This document shows positions 1-6,332 of a DNA stretch of 16,220 nucleotides, piece after piece. The notes under the pieces were generated by a model. That model made no database searches and had not been told where the DNA came from. It was given only the letters and a program-made list of their open reading frames with translations. The DNA is from a candidate division TA06 bacterium DG_78 (GTDB lineage Bacteria; Hydrothermota; Tepidihabitantia; SM23-42), in contig LJNI01000033.1 in NCBI GenBank assembly GCA_001303225.1, positions 1 through 16,220 of the forward strand, in the 5' to 3' direction. Both the position numbers and the translations under genes were made by a program. Each line of letters begins with the position of its first letter. Within the stretch, counting starts at the first letter, position 1.

Positions 1-197
1 ACTCAAAGACGAAACGTGGTTCCCGCAGTGATCGACATTGGCACATTGCCAAGGGAGAAATCGGTGATGGCATGGGATATATTTTGAACCATCCGGCATT
101 ACAGGGAAAACCATTTATTATGGAGACACCAAGGACCAATTTGAAAGAGGACTTGATGAATATGAAGATGGTGAGGAAGTTGTTGAGTAAGGGATAA
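1..197 (+). CDS. nfo: Endonuclease IV, C-terminal fragment (5' end outside window)
   Basis: This is the last 64 codons of a gene whose start lies before the window; the reading frame begins at base 3 and stops at TAA 195-197. The family is the zinc-dependent AP endonuclease IV, which incises DNA 5' of abasic sites in base excision repair. The fragment carries the family's C-terminal signature: SKTKRGSRSDRHWHI followed by KGEIG, then FIMETPR. The Asp and His of DRH and the Glu of IMET correspond to the zinc ligands Asp229, His231 and Glu261 of the E. coli enzyme, so the visible part of the active site is intact. The end after METPR is a short lysine-rich helix, normal for bacterial homologues. 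Only the C-terminal quarter is visible, so integrity of the rest cannot be judged. Confidence 0.88.
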   Translation, partial: SKTKRGSRSDRHWHIAKGEIGDGMGYILNHPALQGKPFIMETPRTNLKEDLMNMKMVRKLLSKG

Positions 198-218
198 TGT
201 ATAGTTGGCAGTATACAT
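197..218 (+). other. AT-rich hairpin just after nfo
   Basis: ATGTATA (197-203) pairs perfectly with TATACAT (212-218) across an eight-base loop, overlapping the last base of the nfo stop codon. No T-run follows, so it is at best a weak terminator or a 3'-end stabilising hairpin. Confidence 0.3.
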
Positions 219-243
219 CATTAGGGATCTTTATTACGTTGCT

Positions 244-264
244 GCGTAGGGCGTAGAGCGTATT
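244..264 (+). repeat. Three tandem heptamers GCGTAGN
   Basis: GCGTAGG (244-250), GCGTAGA (251-257) and GCGTATT (258-264) lie head to tail, 20 bases upstream of the proposed -35 box of the next operon. The first two units match in six of seven positions and the third diverges at its end. An activator-binding direct repeat is possible; chance is not excluded. Confidence 0.3.
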
Positions 265-284
265 GTGTAACATCGACAAGTCTA

Positions 285-312
285 TTGACCGTGCTGAAAA
301 TCTGTATATCAT
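285..312 (+). promoter_or_regulatory. Probable sigma70-type promoter of the KOW-porV-accA-DUF4388 operon
   Basis: TTGACC (285-290) and TATCAT (307-312) are separated by 16 bases and match the -35 and -10 consensus at five of six positions each. Transcription would start near 319, only a few bases before the AAAGGAGG ribosome binding site (322-329) of the GTG start at 336, giving a very short leader. Confidence 0.5.
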
Positions 313-335
313 TTGTATGGTAAAGGAGGAATAAA

Positions 336-1463
336 GTGGCACACGCATATACGCCAGGGCTGAAGGTTTTAGAATATACAACAGTAACTAAACAACGACG
401 TCTTCCTCTGCCAGGTGAAATACTCGTCTCTGAGGGGGAAAAGATTCCTGGTGAAAAGGTTGTTGCACGTACGAACTTACCAGGGAATGTTCAGACCCAA
501 AATGTAGCAGGATTATTAGGTATTTTACCTGATGAAATTGAAGAGTCGATGCTTAAAAAAATTAGTGATACAATTAAAAAGGATGAAGTCATTGCCCAGA
601 GTAAGGGATTCTTTGGTTTGTTTAAATCACAAGTAAAGAGTCCCATTAATGGAGCAATCGAGAGTATTTCAAAGATAACAGGTCAAGTTATCTTGAGAGA
701 ACCACCGATTCCGGTTGAAGTAATTGCCTATATTGATGGTGAGGTCATTGAGATTCTTAAGAATGAAGGTGTTGTATTAAGGACCAATGGAAGTTTTATC
801 CAGGGTATCTTTGGCATTGGTGGTGAGACTATCGGTGCGCTTACCATGGCAATTGCCAAGCCTGATGAAATTCTGGATGAAAAAAATATCGACAAGGCAT
901 TCAATAATAAAATTATCATTGGTGGTTCAATAGTGACGTATGATGCATTAGTAAAGGCTCGCGATGTTGGTGTTAAAGGTATCGTTGTTGGTGGTATTGA
1001 AGATCAAACCCTGAAAAAGTTTATGGGGTATGATATTGGTGTCGCAATCACCGGTGCTGAAAACGTTGGATTGACATTGGTCGTGACAGAGGGGTTTGGT
1101 AAGATGAATATGGCGGAGCGGACATTTTCTCTTTTGAAGTCACTCTGCGACAAGAGGGCTTCAATCAATGGTGCAACGCAGATTCGGGCAGGAGTTATGA
1201 GACCTGAGGTGATTGTGCCATTAGAGATTGCGCCGTCTTCTAAAAAAACAGTGGATATTTCAACAGGGACCGGTTTAGATATAGGTATGTCAGTAAGGAT
1301 TATCAGAGAGCCATATTTTGGCCTCATCGGGACAGTAGTAAATTTGCCTGTTGAGTTAGCAATGATTGAGACTGAAGCCAAGGTGAGAGTGTTGGAAGTA
1401 GAATTGGCTGATAAACGCACGGTAACACTCCCTCGGGCGAATGTCGAAATTATAGAGGAGTAA
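336..1463 (+). CDS. Conserved protein of unknown function with a C-terminal KOW-like motif
   Basis: I do not recognise this 375-residue protein as a named family. It starts with GTG, chosen because AAAGGAGG (322-329) sits six bases upstream. It has no signal peptide or membrane span. Residues about 20-120 contain short beta-rich segments (LPLPGEILVSEGEKI; QVKSPINGAIESI) resembling a barrel-sandwich hybrid, as in biotinyl/lipoyl-like domains and the N-terminal region of RnfC, but no lysine-acceptor motif is evident. Residues about 190-260 are rich in Val-Gly-Ile repeats like a Rossmann or swivelling domain. Residues 316-337 (GMSVRIIREPYFGLIGTVVNLP) fit a KOW motif, a small beta unit that in NusG and ribosomal proteins contacts RNA or protein. 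It is first in an operon with a PorV-like protein, accA and a DUF4388 gene, three bases from the next start. The role is unknown; the KOW assignment is moderately sure and the rest is inference. Confidence 0.7.
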   Translation: MAHAYTPGLKVLEYTTVTKQRRLPLPGEILVSEGEKIPGEKVVARTNLPGNVQTQNVAGLLGILPDEIEESMLKKISDTIKKDEVIAQSKGFFGLFKSQVKSPINGAIESISKITGQVILREPPIPVEVIAYIDGEVIEILKNEGVVLRTNGSFIQGIFGIGGETIGALTMAIAKPDEILDEKNIDKAFNNKIIIGGSIVTYDALVKARDVGVKGIVVGGIEDQTLKKFMGYDIGVAITGAENVGLTLVVTEGFGKMNMAERTFSLLKSLCDKRASINGATQIRAGVMRPEVIVPLEIAPSSKKTVDISTGTGLDIGMSVRIIREPYFGLIGTVVNLPVELAMIETEAKVRVLEVELADKRTVTLPRANVEIIEE

Positions 1464-1465
1464 CA

Positions 1466-2299
1466 ATGAGTACCCTTATATTTATTATTATTTCATCGGC
1501 TGGCGTTGGTTCGCTGTTGATGCCTTCATCACCAGTTGGTGTATTAACAAGTTTTTCCTCGTCACAACACGAAGAAGCAATTTTCTATAATCCTGCTCAT
1601 TTTGAAGCGAGTGAAAACTTTAAACTCTCGTGTTTCTATAACCACTTTTATCTAGGAATGCGCAGTTTTTCGTTCGCATTGAGTAAGATGGTGAAGTCTA
1701 TTGACCTCGGGTTGGCTATTAATAATTTTGATTATGGAGACATGGAATTACGGCCTGACTATCCAACCGAAGATCCTGTGTTCAACTATACTGCCAATGA
1801 TTTATCAATCGTGTTGAGTGGTAGAGTGAAGGTGTCGTCAGAGGGGAAAATCGGGTTGAATGTAAAGTATATCTACGAACACATTTATACATACTCAGGT
1901 TATGCGTTTGCTTTTGATATCGCTTTTGCATACGGTTCTGCAAAGAACGGAATAAGTTTTGGTGCATCGAATTTTGGTACGCGCATAACGCTCAATAATG
2001 AAGAAGTAAATCTTCCAGCTCGACTCAGTATCGGAGGTTATCATAGTTTTGGGAAAATCGTTGCGAGTGCTGACGCTCATTATCTCATAAATAATGCTGA
2101 AACAGAGTTTGGTGTTGGAGTTACACTTCCAGTTCATTCACTCATAACACTCAGTGCAGCAATGAACTATCGAGAAAATCTGTATCCAGGTTTTGGGGTA
2201 ACGATAACTCCAGGAGGATGGGCGATTAAATATGGTGCTGCGCTTTATCCTAAAAACCTTGGTATGGTGAATATTCTCGGAATAGGGTTTGGATTTTAG
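1466..2299 (+). CDS. PorV/PorQ-like (FadL-superfamily) outer-membrane beta-barrel protein
   Basis: This 277-residue protein begins with a hydrophobic segment ([18 protein letters not shown]) that probably exports it, although it lacks the usual N-terminal Lys/Arg. The mature part opens with the pattern typical of PorV/UPF0164 proteins: a short Ser/Gly-rich stretch followed by [11 protein letters not shown], the analogue of the 'A.ah.NPAgla' motif of FadL-type barrels. It then consists of alternating aromatic beta strands with glycine turns and ends in a terminal phenylalanine (GIGFGF), the C-terminal signature of outer-membrane barrels recognised by BamA. In Bacteroidota, PorV shuttles type IX secretion cargo, but many candidate-phylum members of this family have no known cargo. 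GAGGAG just before the stop of the upstream gene serves as ribosome binding site. Its stop overlaps the accA start by one base. Barrel identity is fairly sure; the precise substrate is unknown. Confidence 0.72.
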   Translation: MSTLIFIIISSAGVGSLLMPSSPVGVLTSFSSSQHEEAIFYNPAHFEASENFKLSCFYNHFYLGMRSFSFALSKMVKSIDLGLAINNFDYGDMELRPDYPTEDPVFNYTANDLSIVLSGRVKVSSEGKIGLNVKYIYEHIYTYSGYAFAFDIAFAYGSAKNGISFGASNFGTRITLNNEEVNLPARLSIGGYHSFGKIVASADAHYLINNAETEFGVGVTLPVHSLITLSAAMNYRENLYPGFGVTITPGGWAIKYGAALYPKNLGMVNILGIGFGF

Positions 2300-3240
2300 T
2301 GAACGGAATTTGGCTCGATTTTGAAAAACCAATAGTTGAACTAGAAGCCAAAATTGAGGAACTAAAGGGTTTACCCGGTTCTCATGAAGAAATTAAGCGT
2401 CTCAGATCACAGGTTGAGAAACTGAAGAAAAGAATTTATAGCAACCTGAGTCGCTGGCAGCGTGTTCAGTTAGCGCGTCATCCGCGACGTCCCTATCCTC
2501 TTGATATTTTAAAACTGATTACCGATGATTTTATTGAGCTGCATGGGGATCGAAGATTCGGCGATGACAAAGCGATTGTTGCTGGTTTTGCAAAACTTGA
2601 TGGTTTTAATGTCGCAATTGTTGCTCAACAAAAGGGACGTGACACCAAAGAGAAAATAAGACGAAATTTTGGCATGCCGCATCCTGAGGGTTATCGAAAA
2701 GCGCTCAGAATCATGAAACTGGCAGCAAAATTTGGTATGCCTATTATAGCGATGGTTGATACACCTGGTGCATATCCCGGTGTTGGCGCTGAAGAACGAG
2801 GTCAGTCAGAGGCGATCGCGACAAATCTCTCCGAATGTGCACTTTTACCTGTTCCGATAGTAGTGGTTATTCTTGGTGAAGGTGGGTCTGGTGGTGCACT
2901 TGCAATTGCAGTGGGTGATCGTATCTTGATGTTTGAGAATGCAATATACTCAGTCATTTCACCTGAAGGCTGCGCTTCGATACTGTGGCGTGATTCATCA
3001 AAAAATAAAGATGCGGCCGAGGCACTGAAACTCACTGCCCAGGATTTGTCTAAATTTAAGATAATTGACGAAATTATTCCTGAACCTGTGGGTGGTGCTC
3101 ACCTCGATATAGAACTCACCGCTAAAACGTTCAAAGAAACAGTTATAAGAAATTTAAAGACACTTACCGCCATTCCAGTCGATGAACTTCTGTCATTAAG
3201 AATTCAGAAATTTCAACAGTTAGGAGTATATAAAGAATAA
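2299..3240 (+). CDS. accA: Acetyl-CoA carboxylase carboxyltransferase, alpha subunit
   Basis: AccA (313 residues; E. coli 319) is the alpha subunit of the carboxyltransferase that moves the carboxyl group from biotin-BCCP to acetyl-CoA to make malonyl-CoA, the committed step of fatty acid synthesis. It opens with the family hallmark [18 protein letters not shown] (residues 6-23). It then shows the helical linker, [12 protein letters not shown] near 58-69, [19 protein letters not shown] (80-98), [13 protein letters not shown] (125-137), [17 protein letters not shown] (153-169) and the oxyanion-hole glycine stretch [11 protein letters not shown] (193-203), followed by [15 protein letters not shown]. 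The GTG start overlaps the previous stop (TAGTG), implying translational coupling, and its own TAA overlaps the next ATG (TAATG). No accD, accB or accC is in the window, so the partner subunits are encoded elsewhere. All expected motifs are present. Confidence 0.97.
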   Translation: MNGIWLDFEKPIVELEAKIEELKGLPGSHEEIKRLRSQVEKLKKRIYSNLSRWQRVQLARHPRRPYPLDILKLITDDFIELHGDRRFGDDKAIVAGFAKLDGFNVAIVAQQKGRDTKEKIRRNFGMPHPEGYRKALRIMKLAAKFGMPIIAMVDTPGAYPGVGAEERGQSEAIATNLSECALLPVPIVVVILGEGGSGGALAIAVGDRILMFENAIYSVISPEGCASILWRDSSKNKDAAEALKLTAQDLSKFKIIDEIIPEPVGGAHLDIELTAKTFKETVIRNLKTLTAIPVDELLSLRIQKFQQLGVYKE

Positions 3241-3869
3241 TGGCACTCGAGGGGAATTTAGACGATTTCGAATTGACCGATGTTTTTCAATTAATCCAAT
3301 TAGGACAAAAGGACGGAGGATTGAGAATTGAGTCGGCTAATGATGTTGGTGTTGTTTATTTTAAGAATGGTATAGTCGTTCATTCAAAGACAAATTATCT
3401 CCAAGGTGAACCTGCGATTGCCACTATTCTGAGTTGGAAAAAGGGACGTTTTGTATTCACCCCAGGCGAAGAGACACTCGAAAAGACCGTTGATTTGCCT
3501 ATCCAGCAGGTAATCCTTGAGGCAGCTCGACGAATCGATGAACTCAAGAGGATTCAGAGACTTATTCCCTCATTTAATGCCACAGTCCAGCTCATTGAGG
3601 AACCAGATATTGATGTTGAAAAAATTCATTTACAACCTCAGGAGTGGAAGATTCTCTCTTTTATTGATGGCACCCTGACTGTCAGACAGATAGCCCACAA
3701 AACAGGTGTTTCAGAATTGGAAACAGCACGTGTGCTCTACGGACTCATTTCGTCAGGACTTGTAAAAATTATCTCTCGAGTGGAAAAAAGTGACAGAGAA
3801 GAGAAAAAAACTGACAAAAAGTCTGATGAAAAAGAGGGCGGTTTCTTTGGTCTCTTTAAGAGGAAATAA
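3240..3869 (+). CDS. DUF4388 (PatA-N-like) domain protein with C-terminal winged-helix-like region
   Basis: This 209-residue cytosolic protein begins with [31 protein letters not shown] (residues 1-31), the diagnostic start of DUF4388. That domain is also found at the N-terminus of the cyanobacterial response regulator PatA and in many deltaproteobacterial and candidate-phylum signalling proteins. The second part of the domain (VYFKNGIVVHSKT...GEPAIATILSWKKGRFVF) is complete by about residue 75. Residues about 132-178 (PQEWKILSFIDGTLTVRQIAHKTGVSELETARVLYGLISSGLVKII) look like a winged helix-turn-helix, commonly paired with DUF4388. The tail is a charged Lys/Glu linker ending in GGFFGLFKRK. 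It has no receiver domain, so it is an adaptor or regulator rather than a classical response regulator. The start overlaps the accA stop by one base, indicating coupled translation. Domain calls are fairly sure; the cellular role is unknown. Confidence 0.82.
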   Translation: MALEGNLDDFELTDVFQLIQLGQKDGGLRIESANDVGVVYFKNGIVVHSKTNYLQGEPAIATILSWKKGRFVFTPGEETLEKTVDLPIQQVILEAARRIDELKRIQRLIPSFNATVQLIEEPDIDVEKIHLQPQEWKILSFIDGTLTVRQIAHKTGVSELETARVLYGLISSGLVKIISRVEKSDREEKKTDKKSDEKEGGFFGLFKRK

Positions 3870-3879
3870 ATTTCCTCTT
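3858..3879 (+). terminator. Possible weak terminator hairpin overlapping the stop of the DUF4388 gene
   Basis: AAGAGGAAA (3858-3866) and TTTCCTCTT (3871-3879) form a perfect nine-base-pair stem with loop TAAA, which includes the stop codon. The stem is AT-rich and only a single further T follows before GATT, so termination would be inefficient. Confidence 0.35.
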
Positions 3880-3894
3880 TGATTACGCAGATTC

Positions 3895-3996
3895 ACCCCG
3901 TTAGATACATAATTACTAGCAAAAAGAGATATTGGAAGGTTTTCGCTGTTGTCTGGTTTAGCCATATTTTGAAATAAAGTTACTATCTAACGGGGT
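3895..3996. repeat. 102-bp unit bounded by 13-bp perfect inverted repeats
   Basis: ACCCCGTTAGATA (3895-3907) is repeated in inverted orientation as TATCTAACGGGGT (3984-3996) with 76 bases between. One mismatch outside the repeat, two further bases (TT/AA) also pair. The interior has no convincing coding frame. The layout resembles a miniature inverted-repeat element or an interspersed intergenic repeat, but adjacent target duplications are not clear, so mobility is unproven. Confidence 0.5.
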
Positions 3997-4007
3997 TAAA
4001 GTAGATT

Positions 4008-4028
4008 ATCCCGCCTAATGGGCGGGAT
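4008..4028. terminator. GC-rich hairpin between convergent genes
   Basis: ATCCCGCC (4008-4015) and GGCGGGAT (4021-4028) form a perfect eight-base-pair stem with a five-base loop. It sits between the convergent DUF4388 and GYD genes and is symmetric, so it could stop or protect transcripts from either side. No T-run directly follows on the plus strand. Confidence 0.5.
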
Positions 4029-4033
4029 TCTCG

Positions 4034-4059
4034 CTCTGCAGAACACAGAGAAATTTTTT
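4034..4059 (+). terminator. Rho-independent terminator candidate
   Basis: CTCTG (4034-4038) pairs with CAGAG (4046-4050) around a seven-base loop, followed by AAA and six T residues (4054-4059). The stem is short but the T-run makes it the best terminator for the operon starting at 336, perhaps acting together with the GC-rich hairpin just before it. Confidence 0.45.
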
Positions 4060-4078
4060 AATGTTTGTATCACTGTAA

Positions 4079-4375
4079 TCAAAGCTCTCTGATGAGATCT
4101 ATAAATGTTTTATAAGGAATTGCTGTCCACGATTCTGCTGCTATGGCTCCACCCGATAGACTAATCATTGAAACCTTGGCTGCAGATTCTTCATTTGGTG
4201 CTTCGTAGATATCTAAAAAATCATATGGACCTAAGAGTGCATAATGAGCAGTAAACTTTACCTCTGGGCAATTTTTTTTGACGCGCTCAATCCATTTTCT
4301 TCCGATCTCTGCTCGTTTTCTGACGTCCTTTGTCAACTCAGGTGAAAGTTTTGTCGCTAAGATATATGTCGCCAT
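4079..4375 (-). CDS. GYD-domain protein
   Basis: This 98-residue protein belongs to the GYD family, small dimeric alpha/beta proteins related to ferredoxin-fold/dimeric barrel proteins; the biochemical role of the family is not established. It has the expected order: MATYILATKLSPELTKD (first strand), a helix with IGRKWIERVKKNCPEVKF, the name-giving motif here as GPYDFLDIYEAPNEESAAKV (49-68), and the end segment GAIAAESWTAIPYKTF (76-91). The usual 'GYD' is 'GPYD' here. The ATG is preceded by AAAGGAGG at 4380-4387 and by a perfect-consensus promoter, so it is its own transcription unit. It is convergent with the DUF4388 gene and divergent from the L,D-transpeptidase operon. Length and motifs match full-length members. 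Family assignment is confident; no function is claimed. Confidence 0.88.
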   Translation of the reverse strand: MATYILATKLSPELTKDVRKRAEIGRKWIERVKKNCPEVKFTAHYALLGPYDFLDIYEAPNEESAAKVSMISLSGGAIAAESWTAIPYKTFIDLIREL

Positions 4376-4393
4376 CCTGCCTCCTTTTATGTC

Positions 4394-4422
4394 ATTATAA
4401 TCTTTCTGTGTCTTCGTGTCAA
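4394..4422 (-). promoter_or_regulatory. Perfect-consensus sigma70-type promoter for the GYD gene
   Basis: On the minus strand TTGACA (4422-4417) and TATAAT (4399-4394) are separated by exactly 17 bases, so both boxes and the spacer match the consensus fully. Initiation would fall about seven bases below 4394, right at the start of the AAAGGAGG ribosome binding site, giving a leader of roughly a dozen bases. Confidence 0.8.
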
Positions 4423-4434
4423 GTCAGGATAATA

Positions 4435-4463
4435 TTGACAGAATGACCGTTAGTTGGTATACT
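4435..4463 (+). promoter_or_regulatory. Strong sigma70-type promoter of the L,D-transpeptidase operon
   Basis: TTGACA (4435-4440) and TATACT (4458-4463) are separated by 17 bases, matching 11 of 12 consensus positions. Its -35 box is 12 bases from the -35 box of the divergent GYD promoter, and the two form the inverted pair TGTCAA-N12-TTGACA. Predicted initiation near 4470 leaves a leader of about 160 bases before the ATG at 4632. Confidence 0.75.
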
Positions 4464-4468
4464 CTCTT

Positions 4469-4533
4469 GTGACGTGCAGAAGAACCACCAGGGCATTTCA
4501 AAAAGAAATAAACTGTCTCCGGAATACGTCACT
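4469..4533 (+). promoter_or_regulatory. Structured 5' leader candidate upstream of the L,D-transpeptidase
   Basis: GTGACGT (4469-4475) and ACGTCAC (4527-4533) are perfect seven-base inverted repeats that would close a 51-base loop at the very start of the predicted transcript. The sequence between them does not match any riboswitch consensus I can recall. The remainder of the leader (4534-4620) is AT-rich without an obvious element. Confidence 0.35.
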
Positions 4534-4620
4534 CAGAATTTTACTCATTTCTATCACTGATCAATTAGGTATACATAGTTTTTATTCGGATGTTATTTAC
4601 AATAGGCTGGTGTAGTTTGA

Positions 4621-4626
4621 GGGAGG
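4621..4626 (+). promoter_or_regulatory. Ribosome binding site fixing the transpeptidase start at 4632
   Basis: GGGAGG lies five bases before the ATG at 4632. The frame is open further upstream to another ATG at 4590, but that one has no such site and would place 14 residues ahead of the signal peptide. Confidence 0.75.
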
Positions 4627-4631
4627 CGTGT

Positions 4632-6320
4632 ATGTACCAAAAAACTATACGTTTGCTTATCGTAATTACAACCGCAGTTAATTTATTCTATACACCAAGT
4701 ATTCTTTTTGCTCAGGGTCTATCTGATCGGGTTCAAGAATTTTTGAGAAGCCGTATTGAATCAGTCAGCGGCTTGCCGAAGATTTCTGTTGGAGAAGAAC
4801 TTATCTATGCTTCGGTAGTTTTGCCAGTTTTCTATGAGCGAAGAGGTTTTTGGCCTGTATGGAGTAATGATGATGGGTTACTGCCCAACGTAGATGTTAT
4901 GGTAAAGGCCATCCGCACTGCAGAGCATGAAGGATTCAATCCGAATGATTATCATATTCTCAGGATCGACGCCATGGTAGGCGAAATACGGCAAAACCAA
5001 AAGAATAAAATTCCATTCGACCCGAGGCGATTCGCTGATCTCGATTTACTCCTCACCGATGCTTTCTTGATTTATGGAGCACATCTCCTCGCTGGAAAAG
5101 TTGACCCAGAAAAAATTGATGCAGAGTGGAATGCTTCTCGTCGAGAAGTTGATCTCGCTGAGGTGCTTGAGAATGCACATACAAAAAATAGAATCCTTGA
5201 TGCTCTACAAAATCTCCTTCCTCCACAGCCAGGTTATACGAGGTTGAAAGAAGCATTGGCACGATATCGAAAGATTGCAGCGAGTGGTGGTTGGTCTGTT
5301 GTACCCGCAGGACCTAAGTTGCAAAAAGATGATAAGAACGAACGTGTTAGCATATTACGTAATCGACTCATTGCTACAGGTGATCTGGTTTCTTTGAAAG
5401 GTGATAGTGCAGATTTATTTGATGACGAATTAGAACAAGCAGTACGGAGGTTTCAACAGAGACACGGACTCGATGTCGATGGTGTTGTTGGTCCGGCTAC
5501 ACTGGGTGCATTAAACGTTTCAGTTGATGAGCGCATCGAGCAGATAATACTCAATATGGAGCGCTGGCGCTGGTTGCCTCATGATTTAGGCAGAAGATAT
5601 GTCATTATTAATATTTCTAATTTTGAATTAGATGTTGTTGAGAATGGGAAAACAGTGATGACAATGAAGGCAGTGGTTGGAAAGCCGTTTCGACGAACGC
5701 CTGTATTCAGCGACAAGATGACGTATCTCGTGCTGAGCCCTTACTGGAATGTTCCAAATAATATCGCCGTGCAGGACATCTTACCCATAATCCGTAAAAA
5801 TCCAGGTTATCTCACATCCAAGAAAATTAAGGTTTTCAAAGGATGGGGTGTAGAGGCTCAGGAAATTAGCCCCGCTGCAGTCGATTGGACAACGATTACC
5901 GCGAAGAACTTCAACTATCGATTTCGACAGGACCCTGGATCTCAAAATGCACTCGGTCGTGTGAAATTCATGTTTCCGAATAAGTACAATGTCTATATAC
6001 ACGATACACCCTCAAAAGAGTTGTTTGCCAAAGCCGAGCGTGGCTTTAGCTCTGGTTGTATTCGTATAGAAGACCCGATTGACCTTGCCGAGTATGTATT
6101 ACGTGGGGATCCAAAATGGACAAGAGAAAAAATCCTTATTGAAATCAATAAAGGCATAGAGCAGACAATCAAGTTACCCGAACAAATACCAGTTCACTTA
6201 CTCTATTGGACTGCATGGGCAGATGAGAATGGCTTAGTTCAATTTCGTAATGATGTTTATGAGCGTGATAAATTATTGGAAGAGGCATTTTTTGAAAAAC
6301 CACCCAAAGCCACAAATTAA
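4632..6320 (+). CDS. YcbB/LdtD-type murein L,D-transpeptidase
   Basis: This 562-residue exported enzyme is predicted to join meso-diaminopimelate residues of neighbouring stem peptides (3-3 cross-links) in the periplasm. The signal peptide is MYQKTIRLLIVITTAVNLF...ILFAQ. Residues about 30-220 match the YcbB scaffold region (LPVFYERRGFWPVWSND; AIRTAEHEGFNPNDYH; DLLLTDAFLIYGAHLLAGKVDP). A peptidoglycan-binding-1 domain follows at about 240-296 (LEQAVRRFQQRHGLDVDGVVGPATLGALN). The YkuD catalytic domain then begins with RYVIINISNFELDVV. Active-site residues are visible: His457 in HDTPSK and the catalytic Cys476 in FSSGCIRIEDP. The SSGC form, rather than SHGC, is that of E. coli LdtD. The insertion between domain start and active site (capping region) is present, as expected of YcbB proteins. 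The gene leads an operon with an M15 peptidase 12 bases downstream. Confidence 0.92.
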   Translation: MYQKTIRLLIVITTAVNLFYTPSILFAQGLSDRVQEFLRSRIESVSGLPKISVGEELIYASVVLPVFYERRGFWPVWSNDDGLLPNVDVMVKAIRTAEHEGFNPNDYHILRIDAMVGEIRQNQKNKIPFDPRRFADLDLLLTDAFLIYGAHLLAGKVDPEKIDAEWNASRREVDLAEVLENAHTKNRILDALQNLLPPQPGYTRLKEALARYRKIAASGGWSVVPAGPKLQKDDKNERVSILRNRLIATGDLVSLKGDSADLFDDELEQAVRRFQQRHGLDVDGVVGPATLGALNVSVDERIEQIILNMERWRWLPHDLGRRYVIINISNFELDVVENGKTVMTMKAVVGKPFRRTPVFSDKMTYLVLSPYWNVPNNIAVQDILPIIRKNPGYLTSKKIKVFKGWGVEAQEISPAAVDWTTITAKNFNYRFRQDPGSQNALGRVKFMFPNKYNVYIHDTPSKELFAKAERGFSSGCIRIEDPIDLAEYVLRGDPKWTREKILIEINKGIEQTIKLPEQIPVHLLYWTAWADENGLVQFRNDVYERDKLLEEAFFEKPPKATN

Positions 6321-6332
6321 AGAGGATACGAA

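Noticed and set aside
1004..1420. 138-codon minus-strand frame inside the KOW-motif gene
   Set aside because: It is a shadow of the plus-strand gene with no ribosome binding site or recognisable motif.
4590..4631. Longer start for the L,D-transpeptidase at ATG 4590
   Set aside because: No ribosome binding site, and the extra 14 residues would precede a normal signal peptide; ATG 4632 has GGGAGG five bases upstream.
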